64,000 nucleotides of DNA, taken from NCBI RefSeq assembly GCF_001854765.1, contig NZ_LJJE01000063.1, positions 1 through 64,000 on the forward strand, given 5' to 3'. Below are positions 26,049 to 34,933 of the stretch, one piece after another. Position numbers and translations under genes: made by a program. The notes beneath the pieces were generated by a model, which was not told where the DNA came from, ran no database searches, and saw only the letters and a program-made list of their open reading frames with translations. The stretch's first letter is position 1; every line of letters starts with the position of its first letter. Origin of the DNA: Vibrio sonorensis (GTDB taxonomy: Bacteria > Pseudomonadota > Gammaproteobacteria > Enterobacterales > Vibrionaceae).

Positions 26049-26537
26049 ATGCAGTTTTCAAAACAACAAATTCTAGAAATGTCGGAAGGCGGTTTCTTTG
26101 GAAATGGTAATGCCCAATTACCAAGCGCGAATATGCTGATGATAGACAAGATCAACCACATCTCTAAAAGCGGGGGAAAGTTTGATAGAGGAACCCTTAG
26201 CGCAGAACTAAGTATTAAACCCAATCACTGGTTTTTCGATTGCCACTTCAAAGGCGATCCCGTTATGCCGGGGTGCTTGGGAATAGACGCCCTTTGGCAG
26301 TTACTCGGTGTGTTCCTTGGGTGGTCAGGGCTTTCTGGCAAAGGGCGAGCGATTGGTGTCGGGAAAGTAAAGTTCTCTGGTCAGATATATCCTGATGCGG
26401 GAAAAATTCACTATCAGTTAAACATAAAACGCGTGATTGCAAAGCCAATGCCTCTGGGAATTGCCGACGGGTTGGTGCTGCTTGATGGTGAAATCATCTA
26501 CGAAGCGAGCGACTTGAAAGTGGCACTAATTCGCTGA
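26049..26537 (+). CDS. FabA-like beta-hydroxyacyl-ACP dehydratase paralogue
   Basis: 162 residues from ATG 26049, with AGGAG five bases upstream. It is close to the full FabA pattern: GGFFGNGNAQLPSANMLMID at the start, active-site CHFKGDPVMPGCLG (H66) and the Asp of LGIDALWQLLG (D80), then ADGLVLLDGEIIYEASDLKV. FabA dehydrates and isomerises 3-hydroxydecanoyl-ACP to start unsaturated fatty acid synthesis. Divergence in the linker regions and the location beside a dedicated AraC gene suggest a secondary copy; a vibrio would also carry the housekeeping FabA elsewhere. Confidence 0.88.
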   Translation: MQFSKQQILEMSEGGFFGNGNAQLPSANMLMIDKINHISKSGGKFDRGTLSAELSIKPNHWFFDCHFKGDPVMPGCLGIDALWQLLGVFLGWSGLSGKGRAIGVGKVKFSGQIYPDAGKIHYQLNIKRVIAKPMPLGIADGLVLLDGEIIYEASDLKVALIR

Positions 26538-26648
26538 TAAGCCGTACACGATAATCGATTGTGTAAATCCATCCCTTTTGTAGGAGATACTTGTATCTGA
26601 TTGGCGTCCCAGTAAACTGATGATGCGGTTTATTATGAGTGCGAATAA

Positions 26649-27047
26649 ATGTGTATTAGGTCGATCTCTATTTTACTAATGGCGATAACGTTAGCAGCCT
26701 GTACCACTGGTAAGCTGTATTACACAACCGAAGCTGGAGATCGAAAGATTGGCTGTAAAACAGAGTTTGTTGGGCTACCAAAAGTGGACAAGTATGCCGT
26801 GGAGTATGTGCTGTCTTTATGCGCGCATAAAGCGACGAAAAACGGCCATTATCTCGATGTTAAACAAGAGTATTTACTAGACATCGATACGTCGATACCT
26901 ACGCCTGCCTGCAACACCACTTGGGATCATAAATCAGCAGAGAAGGCATACCAAGACGGCAAACTTTCCGACAAAGAGTATGGGTATATAGTGGCACATA
27001 TCGATTTAGGCTTAGCCAAATTAGCCGACTGTAGTAACAACAGATAA
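26649..27047 (+). CDS. Small lipoprotein of unknown function
   Basis: 132 residues with a lipoprotein signal ending in a lipobox LAAC (residues 15-18), so it is exported and acylated. The mature part contains five further cysteines and a short repeat of charged residues (SAEKAYQDGKLSDKEYGYI, resembling a SHOCT-like tail helix). No function can be assigned. GAG precedes the ATG by about eight bases. Neighbours are unrelated. Confidence 0.7.
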   Translation: MCIRSISILLMAITLAACTTGKLYYTTEAGDRKIGCKTEFVGLPKVDKYAVEYVLSLCAHKATKNGHYLDVKQEYLLDIDTSIPTPACNTTWDHKSAEKAYQDGKLSDKEYGYIVAHIDLGLAKLADCSNNR

Positions 27048-27107
27048 TCGCAAGGCGCTGAGCCTAACAGCCACCCTTAGTTTTCCATTTGATATCACAG
27101 GTAGAGT

Positions 27108-27743
27108 ATGAAACACGTTATGTTAGATATTGATGGCACTTTGATTCAATCGCAGGCGTTTGATGAAAAGTGTTTAGTAGATGCCATCTATTCGGTGACA
27201 GATTTGCAAATTGATAGCAACTGGGGGGCGTATCCTTATGTTACTGACAGGGGAATTTTGAAAACTTTCATCAATGAACGCGGTTTACCATATACCTTGC
27301 AAGAGTTAGAACAAGCCGTTAAACCGGTGTTTGTTAGTAATATTAAAGAAGCGATAGAAAACAATCCCGTTAAGGAAATTGAAGGGGCCGCCGCTTTTGT
27401 TAACCACTTACTTGATAGCCCAGAATACATAGTGTCGGTTGCGACTGGTGGCTGGGGTGAATCTGCACTTTTAAAGTTGCAATCAGCAGGTTTTGATACG
27501 GAAAGACTGGTATTGGCATCGTCCAACGACCACTACTCGCGAACGGAAATAATGTCTGTTGCACAATCAAAAGCAGACGCTTCATTGCGTTTACCCATCA
27601 CTTACTTTGGTGATGCTGCTTGGGATGTAAAAGCGTGTGACGAGTTGAATGTTAACTTAGTTATTGTCGGGAGTAAGGTTTCTCACCATCAGCAAATATC
27701 TAGCTTTAGCCCCTTGCAAAGAGCTTTGAGTTTTATTAAATAA
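27108..27743 (+). CDS. HAD-superfamily hydrolase
   Basis: 211 residues. Motif I is MLDIDGTLIQS (nucleophile D7), the cap domain is helical, motif II is VATGG, and motif IV/III is YFGDAAWDVKACDELN with the acidic pair. It should be a magnesium-dependent phosphatase of the phosphoglycolate-phosphatase-like group in the cytoplasm. Substrate unknown. Single gene. Confidence 0.88.
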   Translation: MKHVMLDIDGTLIQSQAFDEKCLVDAIYSVTDLQIDSNWGAYPYVTDRGILKTFINERGLPYTLQELEQAVKPVFVSNIKEAIENNPVKEIEGAAAFVNHLLDSPEYIVSVATGGWGESALLKLQSAGFDTERLVLASSNDHYSRTEIMSVAQSKADASLRLPITYFGDAAWDVKACDELNVNLVIVGSKVSHHQQISSFSPLQRALSFIK

Positions 27744-27901
27744 ATCAGATGCTTGATGTGATTTTCTCTTTTGCCTCTCTGGTCAAAGTATTTTTCCTTA
27801 ACTGCTCATATTATTAGTTTTTATTAACTAAAATAATAACTTGGCGTTAGTTTTCCGCGTGCTATCTGCGGATTAAACGAGAATCGCATTAGACGAGTCA
27901 G

Positions 27902-28333
27902 ATGGAAGATAATTCAAGTTCTCCACTAATACTATTGGGCAAGGTTCTGCTCTATGCCTTGGTATCATTTTTAGCGATGCTGGCATTGGTTTACTTTTAC
28001 AGTGAAGGTAGCGAACTTGCTCGTGAACTGGGTCGTCGCCAACGCGGTGGAGTAGGGTGGGGCATTACGGTCTTTTATACTTCATTCTGCATGTTACCGG
28101 CGTCATTTGTGACTCAATGGTTATACGCCAAGTATCCTAGTCGCTTATTGCGCTCGACGGCCATTGGGGTAGGGCTGTTCTTTGTTTTGAGTACCGCACT
28201 GATGGGAAATCAGTTTTCTGGTGGTGGTTGGTCGTATCCCTATCGATATCTCTACTTTGAGTTTTGTGGCGTGGTGGTTCTAACGCTGTTGATGTTTGCT
28301 CATCTGCTTTGCAGAAGAGTTAAAAGCAAATAG
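27902..28333 (+). CDS. Four-helix membrane protein of unknown function
   Basis: 143 residues with four hydrophobic stretches (roughly residues 10-29, 47-67, 84-101 and 115-136). A positively charged stretch (ARELGRRQRGG) follows the first helix. No family recognised. The gene sits alone, with GACGAG seven bases before the ATG. Confidence 0.65.
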   Translation: MEDNSSSPLILLGKVLLYALVSFLAMLALVYFYSEGSELARELGRRQRGGVGWGITVFYTSFCMLPASFVTQWLYAKYPSRLLRSTAIGVGLFFVLSTALMGNQFSGGGWSYPYRYLYFEFCGVVVLTLLMFAHLLCRRVKSK

Positions 28334-28473
28334 TCGGCAAGATTAAGTTAGTTCTATAGACGTGTTACCCGCGGCATTATTTTGCGTTGCTTTTTAATCT
28401 ACGTCATGCCCTTTTCTATCTAACTGTCTAATGTTTCAATTATCGAGTGCCTTTGTGCAATAAGGAGTGAATG

Positions 28474-28935
28474 ATGAATATTCAACCGGCAAAAAAGCGT
28501 AAAGGGGTTTACAAGTTTGTTACTCACCAAGATCTGACCTATGAAACGCAATTACTGAACTACGAGTTTGAAAATGACTGGCTTAAAATTTCGGGCGATG
28601 GGGTCATTGTTGTTAAAGGTTCATATAGCCATGGCTATGCTTGGGATGGTTGCAGCCCTAAATGGAACTTCTTTGATCTTTGGTTACTCGGAACGCCCGA
28701 TGGTCGCAATCTTGTAAACACTCAAAAACCGATAACTTACTATGCCTCTCTTATTCATGACATTCTGCTTCAATATCAATCAGACATAGGTATTACACGA
28801 AAAGAGGCAGATCGAATTTTTCTCCATTTTTTGGGCGATTTTTCATCTAGGTATTTGTACTATTTCGCCGTGAGAGCTTTTGGTATTGCCAAAGAACTCA
28901 CTGCTAAGTGGCTAGGGAAAACCGATAAAACATGA
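28474..28935 (+). CDS. DUF1353-like protein
   Basis: 153 residues. AAGGAG (28462-28467) fits the second of two consecutive ATG codons (28474); the first is at 28471. The block YAWDGCSPKW followed by YASLIHDILLQYQ and ITRKEADRIFLHFL matches the DUF1353 pattern (wDGxS, then HD with a following Arg-Glu-Ala-Asp), a family best known from phage genomes, where it is of unknown role. There are no other phage genes nearby. Confidence 0.75.
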   Translation: MNIQPAKKRKGVYKFVTHQDLTYETQLLNYEFENDWLKISGDGVIVVKGSYSHGYAWDGCSPKWNFFDLWLLGTPDGRNLVNTQKPITYYASLIHDILLQYQSDIGITRKEADRIFLHFLGDFSSRYLYYFAVRAFGIAKELTAKWLGKTDKT

Positions 28936-29214
28936 ACAAAGCTTAACTTTACTCCAATAAACTTTCGCTATAGCTTTTAATCAATTAAATCAAAGCCTAT
29001 CAGGCCTAAAATACAGCATGCTTTTAGTGAAAAACTGTTAAGGCTTAGTGCTTAGAAATTTATTTTTTAGCCCGATTTATATAAGAGGTTAATTCATATC
29101 TAATTGATTTTAAACAGTAAATGTTGTTTGATTGCCTGTATTATTAAACTGGGTTAAACGTGGTTAATACGCGGCTAAGCAGCGGGTATATAGCGATAAC
29201 AAAAGAGGTTTACT

Positions 29215-29724
29215 GTGATTTTAGCAATTGATGTCGACTATCGTGAGGACAGCGCGTTAGCCGCAGGCGTCCTTTTCCGAAATTGGACAGATGAAAAGCC
29301 TGAGAGTGTTGTTTATTCGACGATCAACAAGGTAGCGGACTATCAACCCGGTCAGTTTTATAAACGCGAAATGCCCTGCATTTTGCAATTGATCAATGAC
29401 CACAACTTAAGCCCAACGGTTATTGTCATTGATGGATTTGTCTCCTTGGGCCACGACGCTAAGCCCGGCCTAGGTATGCATCTTTATCAAGCGTTAGATA
29501 AGAAAATCCCTATTGTTGGCGTGGCAAAAAAAGCGTTTAAAGACTCGAAAGCAGAATCCGAAGTGTACAGAGGAAAGAGCGAAAAGCCCTTGTATGTAAC
29601 TGCTATTGGGATCGAAGAGTCTCAAGCAATCGAGTTAGTGGCCTCAATGCATGGCAAGCATCGCTTCCCTACACTATTAAAGCAAGTCGATAGAGAATGT
29701 AGGCAAGGTCCAAAAAAATCGTGA
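29215..29724 (+). CDS. Endonuclease V-like protein, short form
   Basis: 169 residues starting at GTG 29215. Active-site residues align with endonuclease V (deoxyinosine 3'-endonuclease): D6 in AIDVDY, E52 in YKREMP, D73 in VIDGFVSLG and lysines 105-106 in VGVAKK; the QPG at 45-47 matches the PYIPG wedge region only in part. Compared with Escherichia coli Nfi (223 residues), the N-terminal segment before the first Asp is missing and the C-terminus is shorter. It may be a natural short member with changed substrate. The 280 bases before it are AT-rich without features. Confidence 0.78.
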   Translation: MILAIDVDYREDSALAAGVLFRNWTDEKPESVVYSTINKVADYQPGQFYKREMPCILQLINDHNLSPTVIVIDGFVSLGHDAKPGLGMHLYQALDKKIPIVGVAKKAFKDSKAESEVYRGKSEKPLYVTAIGIEESQAIELVASMHGKHRFPTLLKQVDRECRQGPKKS

Positions 29725-29822
29725 ACTAAATAGAGTTGTTTGGTTAGTAACTGGGTTAGATAGGGTCAGATGTAAGTGCCGCAGCACCATAAAGCGAAGC
29801 GAGTATAGGAAGCGTCAGTCAA

Positions 29823-29850
29823 CTGGGAACCGATGAATGCATCGCCCCAG
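29823..29850 (+). other. Structured intergenic stem-loop
   Basis: The 190-base gap between the endonuclease V-like gene and the beta-lactamase-fold gene contains a hairpin with stem CTGGG (29823-29827) / CCCAG (29846-29850) enclosing CGATG (29831-29835) / CATCG (29840-29844). Sequence around it (29775-29890) is GC-richer than other gaps, with a GTGC-CGCA-GCAC hairpin. Could be an mRNA leader or a small RNA. Confidence 0.35.
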
Positions 29851-29917
29851 AATGAGTAACGTTAAGCCGTAGTGCAACTTAGCGTGACATTATAAATTTA
29901 GTTTAGGAGCTGTGATT

Positions 29918-31222
29918 GTGTTGTTAACTCGTCGAAGTGTGTTAAAGCTAGGGGCGGCAGCAAGCTGTGTTGGTTTAGGTGTGAACTATGGCTACAACTC
30001 GCTAAAAGCCCCTTTAGTGGCACTCGATGAGGCGCTAAACAGTGCCATAACCGATCTTCCTGCTGCGAGTATTAGCGCTGCGATATTTAAGAACAGGCAG
30101 GTATTGTGGAGTAAAGATTACGGCTTCCAAGATATTGCGAGCCGGACCCCAATGACTAGCCAAAGCGCGTGGCAATCTATCGGCTCAATCTCAAAATTGG
30201 TTGTTTGGACTGCGATAATGCAGTTGGTGGAGCAAGGTAAGGTAGAGCTGGATGAAGATATCAGCCGTTACCTTGGATTTGGCATGCGCTCACCTTATTT
30301 CCCTGACAGTAAAATAACGACTCGACATTTGATCACCCATACTTCGTCGCTTTCTTCGCGAAAACTGATGTCAGCACCTTATCCGATGGCAGACTCCTTC
30401 TGTTTAGATACTGGCCAGTCATTGGAAGCTTGGGTACAGCAACACCTTTCTCCAAAAAGTGAAAACTACCAGCCCCAAAAAGCCTTTAACGACTATCAAG
30501 CGGGAGACGCTGAAAACGTTAGTCCTGATCCTCTTGGCGTTATCTCTGGTTATTCCAATCTCAATGCAGTTGTTGCTGCTTATATAGTGGAAAGGATGAC
30601 AGGTAAAAGCTTCGAGGAGTATTGTCACGACGCCATTTTCGAACCATGTGGAATGAATCAAACGTCGTGGAGTAAAGAGAAACCATTAAACTGGATGACT
30701 CACTACGAGCCGGAGTACAGCCCAAGAGCGCCAATCATGCAGGTCTATACAAAGGCAATGCTTGACCAAGGTTATGCTTCTAAACAGACGGTATCTGCGC
30801 CGAGTGGACGAGCGTTTATCGACTTTTTTCGCTGTGACTACTATTCGCCAGTTTATCCGATGGGACTTCTAGGAACATCACTCACATCGATTCTGCCCTT
30901 CTTCCTTGCCCATCTGGACGGTGGAAAAGTAAACGGCTATCAACTCCTTCAACCTCAAACCGTGCGCTCGATATTTACCCAGAGTAGAAAAGACAGTCAC
31001 ACTGGAAATGAACTAGGACTCGGTTGGTTTAAAAACTACGATGCCAAAGGCAATACCATCTGGGGGCACGATGGCGGTGGACCCGGCATCGTTTCTACGG
31101 CTTATATTTCCCCCGTACACGGATGTGGCATCGTCTTATTTATCAACAATTTTCACCTAGACTACCGATTGCGCTCAAAGCTGATTGAAAGAATGTATGA
31201 GATAGCTTTTTCTGGAGATTGA
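29918..31222 (+). CDS. Tat-exported serine hydrolase (beta-lactamase/class C fold)
   Basis: 434 residues from GTG 29918, eight bases after AGGAG (29905-29909); the frame also has a GTG at 29912. A twin-arginine signal TRRSVLKLG starts the protein. The active-site motif SISK (S90-K93) and YSN in GYSNLNAV, plus HDGGGPG near the end, place it in the beta-lactamase-related serine hydrolase/esterase family (COG1680). Mature protein is periplasmic. Its substrate, whether ester or D-amino-acid peptide, is not predictable. Confidence 0.85.
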   Translation: MLLTRRSVLKLGAAASCVGLGVNYGYNSLKAPLVALDEALNSAITDLPAASISAAIFKNRQVLWSKDYGFQDIASRTPMTSQSAWQSIGSISKLVVWTAIMQLVEQGKVELDEDISRYLGFGMRSPYFPDSKITTRHLITHTSSLSSRKLMSAPYPMADSFCLDTGQSLEAWVQQHLSPKSENYQPQKAFNDYQAGDAENVSPDPLGVISGYSNLNAVVAAYIVERMTGKSFEEYCHDAIFEPCGMNQTSWSKEKPLNWMTHYEPEYSPRAPIMQVYTKAMLDQGYASKQTVSAPSGRAFIDFFRCDYYSPVYPMGLLGTSLTSILPFFLAHLDGGKVNGYQLLQPQTVRSIFTQSRKDSHTGNELGLGWFKNYDAKGNTIWGHDGGGPGIVSTAYISPVHGCGIVLFINNFHLDYRLRSKLIERMYEIAFSGD

Positions 31223-31359
31223 GCGCATTAAGGGTATGTTTTTAAGAAACAAATACCCAGAAACCGATGCTTGATATGCGATAGATTTGATTGGTATTCT
31301 ACTTGGTGCAGTGCAAGTTATGACTTTCAAAGATATTGAAAGCGTTTAAGTAGGGAAAT

Positions 31360-32126
31360 ATGAAAGAGTTTAAGTTAACAACACCAAATGCCATCGTTAG
31401 ATATCATGACTTACCCGGTGAGGAAGTCCCCATCATATTTGTTCATGGATTGGGTTGTGCCTCTTCTTTTGACTACCCTCAAGTCGCCGCCATGCCAGAA
31501 CTGATTTGTCACCGACGAATCATTGTCGATTTGTTAGGCTCAGGTTTTAGTGACAAACCAAAGCAGTTTAGTTACCAGTTAAGCGCTCATGCGGAATACC
31601 TTGCGGCCCTAATAGACCATCTTGGTTTATCTCAAGTCGTTGTTTTTGGGCATAGTATGGGAGGCGCAGTCGCTATAGAGCTGGCTTCTCGACTCGGCGA
31701 TAAATTGCATTCCATCATTCTTACAGAAGCTAATTTAGATTCAGGCGGTGGCTTTTTTAGCAAACAGATTGTCAGCTTTAGCGAGCAAGAGTTTGTCGAG
31801 TCGGGCTATGACAAAGTGATAGAAGAGAGCAAAGCGAGTGGAAACACTGAATGGGCTGCAGGCTAGAGAGCAGCTCACCACAAGGCATCTATCGAAACGC
31901 GAAATCATTAATCGAGGGCCGAACGCCGAGCTGGCGAGAGGTCTATTACGGATTCACCGCGCCGAAAACGTATGTTTTTGGGGAGTTCACCCTGCCAGAC
32001 CCTGATTATGACGAGCTTGCTAAGCACGGAGTTAAGGTTGAAACGATTTCGAATGCTGGACACTCCATGGCTTGGGAAAACCCGCAACAACTCGCGTCAG
32101 TGATTAAGCGCTCTATAGAGAGTTAA
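31360..32126 (+). pseudogene. Alpha/beta hydrolase, frameshifted
   Basis: About 255 residues across two frames. It has HGLGC with oxyanion function (IIFVHGLGC), the nucleophile elbow FGHSMGG, an aspartate in the cap and catalytic histidine in ISNAGHSMAWENPQQLASV. Inserting one base near 31860 reads through EWAARLESSSPQGIYR. Start is ATG 31360 with GGGAAA upstream. Likely a cytoplasmic esterase or C-C hydrolase of unknown substrate. Probably a sequencing deletion. Confidence 0.85.
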
Positions 32127-32180
32127 TGGCTGGGAAGTACATCGGTATTGTTTGTCTTTAAGGTGAAATGTCGAACTATG

Positions 32181-32660
32181 ATGTTGAAATACGTGTTTGC
32201 CTCATTACTCACATTGACCTTGTGTGGTTGCTTTTCGTTTGGGATCGATACTTCAGATTTGGCTGCAGTGAACGAACAGTACGCCAAAAAACAATCGCCA
32301 TTGAGATTAGTCATAGACGACAAAAATACCGACAACGCCAGTATACGCATTGTTGAAAGCTGGGCGGGCACGCCCAGTAAAACGGCAATGGATAGGCTAC
32401 ATCAATCATTGATATTTAAAAAAATCTACGACAAGTGCGGTTACGATGAGAGTGCTTGGCTAGAAACGAGAGTGATACAACACGACGAGTTTCATTGGGA
32501 AGAGGTGTGGGTTTTTAAAGACCAGGCTTCCTTCAGAGATGATAAACGATCGGGTTTTGTTGTCGTCGCCAGTTTCAACGAATACACAAACCATATGCAA
32601 AGCATGATCAATGGCGATTGCCATACAGCCAAAGGTCCGGTTTATGTCTTTGATACTTAG
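32181..32660 (+). CDS. Lipoprotein of unknown function
   Basis: About 159 residues from ATG 32181 or 32178. The lipobox is LTLCGC, followed by a mature domain with two more cysteines and acidic, aromatic-rich strands (FHWEEVWVFKDQASFRDDKRSG). The frame also includes a longer upstream extension to 32148, but the signal peptide fits only the downstream start. I do not recognise a family. Confidence 0.65.
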   Translation: MLKYVFASLLTLTLCGCFSFGIDTSDLAAVNEQYAKKQSPLRLVIDDKNTDNASIRIVESWAGTPSKTAMDRLHQSLIFKKIYDKCGYDESAWLETRVIQHDEFHWEEVWVFKDQASFRDDKRSGFVVVASFNEYTNHMQSMINGDCHTAKGPVYVFDT

Positions 32661-32690
32661 AGAGTACAAACACCGTTATTGGGGTACCTA

Positions 32691-33617
32691 ATGCTAGAAC
32701 TGCAAACATTTTTATCGGTCAAAGAAAGAGATGTGGACTTACTGCTTCTAGAAGAGGCCCATGTTTCCCCGAACTTTACCAACTGGTTAGTCACTAGAAT
32801 AACGGGCCTACCTTCAAAAGTTAGCCTTGTTGGTGCTTGGCACTCAGTGACAGACAGTCATCTGGGGGAGTCTGATTTGGTCATTGTTTACACAGCAGAA
32901 GATGAGTCGCATCAAGCTATCTTGCTCGAAAATAAAATTGATGCCCAGCCTCAGTTTGAGCAAAGCTTACGCTATCAACAGCGGGGGCAAAAGGGCATTG
33001 AAAACGGAAGCTGGGTCGATTTCAAGTCTTGTTTAGTCGCACCGAAAAAATACCTCGATAGTGACAGCGAAGTATACGATGCAAAGATTTCCTATGAAGA
33101 GTTGATGGCTTTTTTTGTTGCCGCGGATGACGCGAGAAGCCGCTACAAAGCTCAGTTTATTAAGGGTGCAATAGACAAACAAAAAAGAGGTTATCAATCG
33201 ACTATTAGCGACGAAATGACATCGTTTGCACAAGCATATCTCAGTTACGTTTCGCTTAACTACCCCGAGTTAAACCCCGAAGCCTCCAAACCGAGAGCAG
33301 CTGGAAACAGTTGGATTCGTTTTTACCCAAATAAGACCGACAAACAGACTCAAATCATCCATCAAATCTTCGGAAATGTCGTCAAAGTGATGATGCTAGG
33401 ACAAGCGGATCGCTATGACGAAGTTTGCGACAAGCTTTCTTCTCTAGACATTCCTGATTTAACAGTGCAAGTGTCTGGGAAGTCCCTCACTATTGAGAAA
33501 TCTGTACCTGAAATCGACCCTTTAACTCAAATGTTTGACGAGGTTGTGGAGCAAATCAACCAATCGATTAATGTTGCCTGCTATCTTAAAGAAAAACTGG
33601 AAGCTGTGAGTCTTTAG
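32691..33617 (+). CDS. PD-(D/E)XK nuclease-superfamily protein
   Basis: 308 residues from ATG 32691. The N-terminal half shows a PD-(D/E)XK core: GESDLVIVY, then a strand ILLENKIDA, with QFEQSLRYQQRG following. This resembles restriction-endonuclease-like proteins often annotated 'PD-(D/E)XK nuclease family'. The C-terminal part is helical. The upstream ribosome-binding site is weak, and no methylase or other restriction gene accompanies it, so its role could be defence or repair; that is speculative. Confidence 0.7.
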   Translation: MLELQTFLSVKERDVDLLLLEEAHVSPNFTNWLVTRITGLPSKVSLVGAWHSVTDSHLGESDLVIVYTAEDESHQAILLENKIDAQPQFEQSLRYQQRGQKGIENGSWVDFKSCLVAPKKYLDSDSEVYDAKISYEELMAFFVAADDARSRYKAQFIKGAIDKQKRGYQSTISDEMTSFAQAYLSYVSLNYPELNPEASKPRAAGNSWIRFYPNKTDKQTQIIHQIFGNVVKVMMLGQADRYDEVCDKLSSLDIPDLTVQVSGKSLTIEKSVPEIDPLTQMFDEVVEQINQSINVACYLKEKLEAVSL

Positions 33618-33681
33618 AAGTCGCCTGATGAGTTGTAGCGCGGTGGCTAAAACTATATTCCATCAGAAATGAAGGTGAAAA

Positions 33682-34164
33682 ATGGATTTTCAGCAATATA
33701 ACAAGACGCATCGCTCAGGGTGTATCGCTGCATTTGATAGCAACCTTGGCAAATATTTTGACCAAAGCGAACGGCAAGAATTTATCGACTTTTTGGATAG
33801 CCTAAAAGACGCGAATGAATATTATGTGTGCACCAATGGGGGTACCGTTATTGCGTGTGGTGGCATCGAAGTCAACGCCCACGTTGGTTCATTGGCTTGG
33901 GGAATGGTACACCGAGATTTTCACGGGCAAGGATATGGAAAACGGCTGGCTGAACTTAGGCTGTCTTACTTAAAGTACAACGATGCGGTCAATATTATCA
34001 AAATCCAAACCTCGCAGCATGCAGAAGGCTTTTACAAGAAGCGCGGGTTTATGACCAGCAGAGTCGTGTTTAATGGCCTTGGGGAAGGTATAGATTGCGT
34101 CGATATGCAGTTGAGTTTTAATACAGAATCACAACAGGTGTTTCTATCCCTAGTCGAGGCGTAG
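33682..34164 (+). CDS. GNAT acetyltransferase
   Basis: 160 residues. Acetyl-CoA loop HRDFHGQGYGKRLAELRL, preceded by strand SLAWGMV and followed by FYKKRGF, the C-terminal motif. Intact, with a start at ATG 33682 preceded by AGGTGAAA. An attC-like site lies downstream in the same orientation (34300-34413), so it may be an integron gene cassette. Substrate unknown. Confidence 0.82.
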   Translation: MDFQQYNKTHRSGCIAAFDSNLGKYFDQSERQEFIDFLDSLKDANEYYVCTNGGTVIACGGIEVNAHVGSLAWGMVHRDFHGQGYGKRLAELRLSYLKYNDAVNIIKIQTSQHAEGFYKKRGFMTSRVVFNGLGEGIDCVDMQLSFNTESQQVFLSLVEA

Positions 34165-34299
34165 GGTTAGCGATTAACTGGCTAAAAACTAAGTGAATGA
34201 GTCCGAACACAATCTGTCAGATTCTAAACCTTAAAGTGCCAAATGCAGGCAGATTGATTAAATTGGTGCTGCTCTAAAGACTGTTAGCACTGTTTTTAT

Positions 34300-34413
34300 T
34301 CAATTAAGTGTGATTCGCAACGCTTGGCATTATTGGCTTGAATTCGCTCTAGTGATTACGGCGCAATAGCTTAGATCCGGTGGTAGCGTTGCTCACCCCT
34401 CAACAGGGTATTA
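34300..34413 (+). repeat. attC-like site (Vibrio integron type)
   Basis: The core contains GATTCGCAACGCTTGGCATT (34312-34331) and GCGTTGCTCACCCC near 34386, paired by the inverted arms GCAACGC (34317-34323) and GCGTTGC (34386-34392). This is the arrangement of attC (VPR-like) sites in Vibrio superintegrons. The 3' boundary reads GGGTATTAT where GGGCGTTAT would be expected, so the recombination end appears degraded. Confidence 0.7.
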
Positions 34414-34417
34414 TACC

Positions 34418-34436
34418 TCAGTCAGTCAGTCAGTCA
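34418..34436. repeat. TCAG tetranucleotide repeat
   Basis: 4.75 copies of TCAG, beginning eight bases after the degraded attC boundary and overlapping the stop codon of the toxin-containing gene on the minus strand. Slipped-strand change would affect only the C-terminus and 3' region. Confidence 0.8.
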
Positions 34437-34876
34437 TCTAACCTTTTTATAGCTTTAAGGTATACATCGTTACGTTCGCGTTTTCCAACAGCTAAGACGG
34501 TGACAATGATGACATCGTCTTCAACTTTGTAGACGAGACGGTAGCCAAATTGGCGGAGTTTAATTTTACACATGTTGTCAGCTCCCGAAAGTTTTGAAGC
34601 CGGAACATGTGGGTTTTGTAAGCGCTCGATGAGCTTTTTCTTGAATTGTTGTTGTAGAGTAGAGCCAAGTTTTTTCCACTCTTTGAGTGCGCTCTTTTTG
34701 AAGTCGAGTCTGTCCATCATCATTTCGTACGCCTCGGCAGGTACGCAATAAAATGCTGGCTCGTTTCGGTTTAGTACAGCAACAGGTTCGCCGTGAGCAC
34801 TAGTTGCCACTTTCATAGGGTTCGCTTTCAACTCAGTAATGCTTGCAGCGACATCGGCTAAAATTCTAGTAGTCAT
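34430..34876 (-). CDS. Fused antitoxin-toxin ORF (StbD/RelB + StbE/RelE-like)
   Basis: 148 residues from ATG 34876. Residues 1-57 are a Phd/StbD-type antitoxin N-terminus (RILADVAASITELKANP, then AVLNRNEPAFYCVPAEAYE); residues 58-148 are a RelE/StbE toxin (FKKSALKEWKKL, KLSGADNM, GYRLVYKVEDDVIIVTVLAV, GKRERNDVY, AIKRLDD). Normally these are two genes: the antitoxin continues for about 25 residues and the toxin starts with MTYKL or similar. Here about 80 bases seem deleted at 34702-34708, joining them in frame and removing the neutralising tail. The toxin active-site Arg and Tyr are still present. Confidence 0.8.
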   Translation of the reverse strand: MTTRILADVAASITELKANPMKVATSAHGEPVAVLNRNEPAFYCVPAEAYEMMMDRLDFKKSALKEWKKLGSTLQQQFKKKLIERLQNPHVPASKLSGADNMCKIKLRQFGYRLVYKVEDDVIIVTVLAVGKRERNDVYLKAIKRLDD

Positions 34877-34933
34877 ACATTCGGTCTCTAAAGTGGTCTT
34901 TATTTTGGTCATTTTATCTTCAACCACGTGGTA

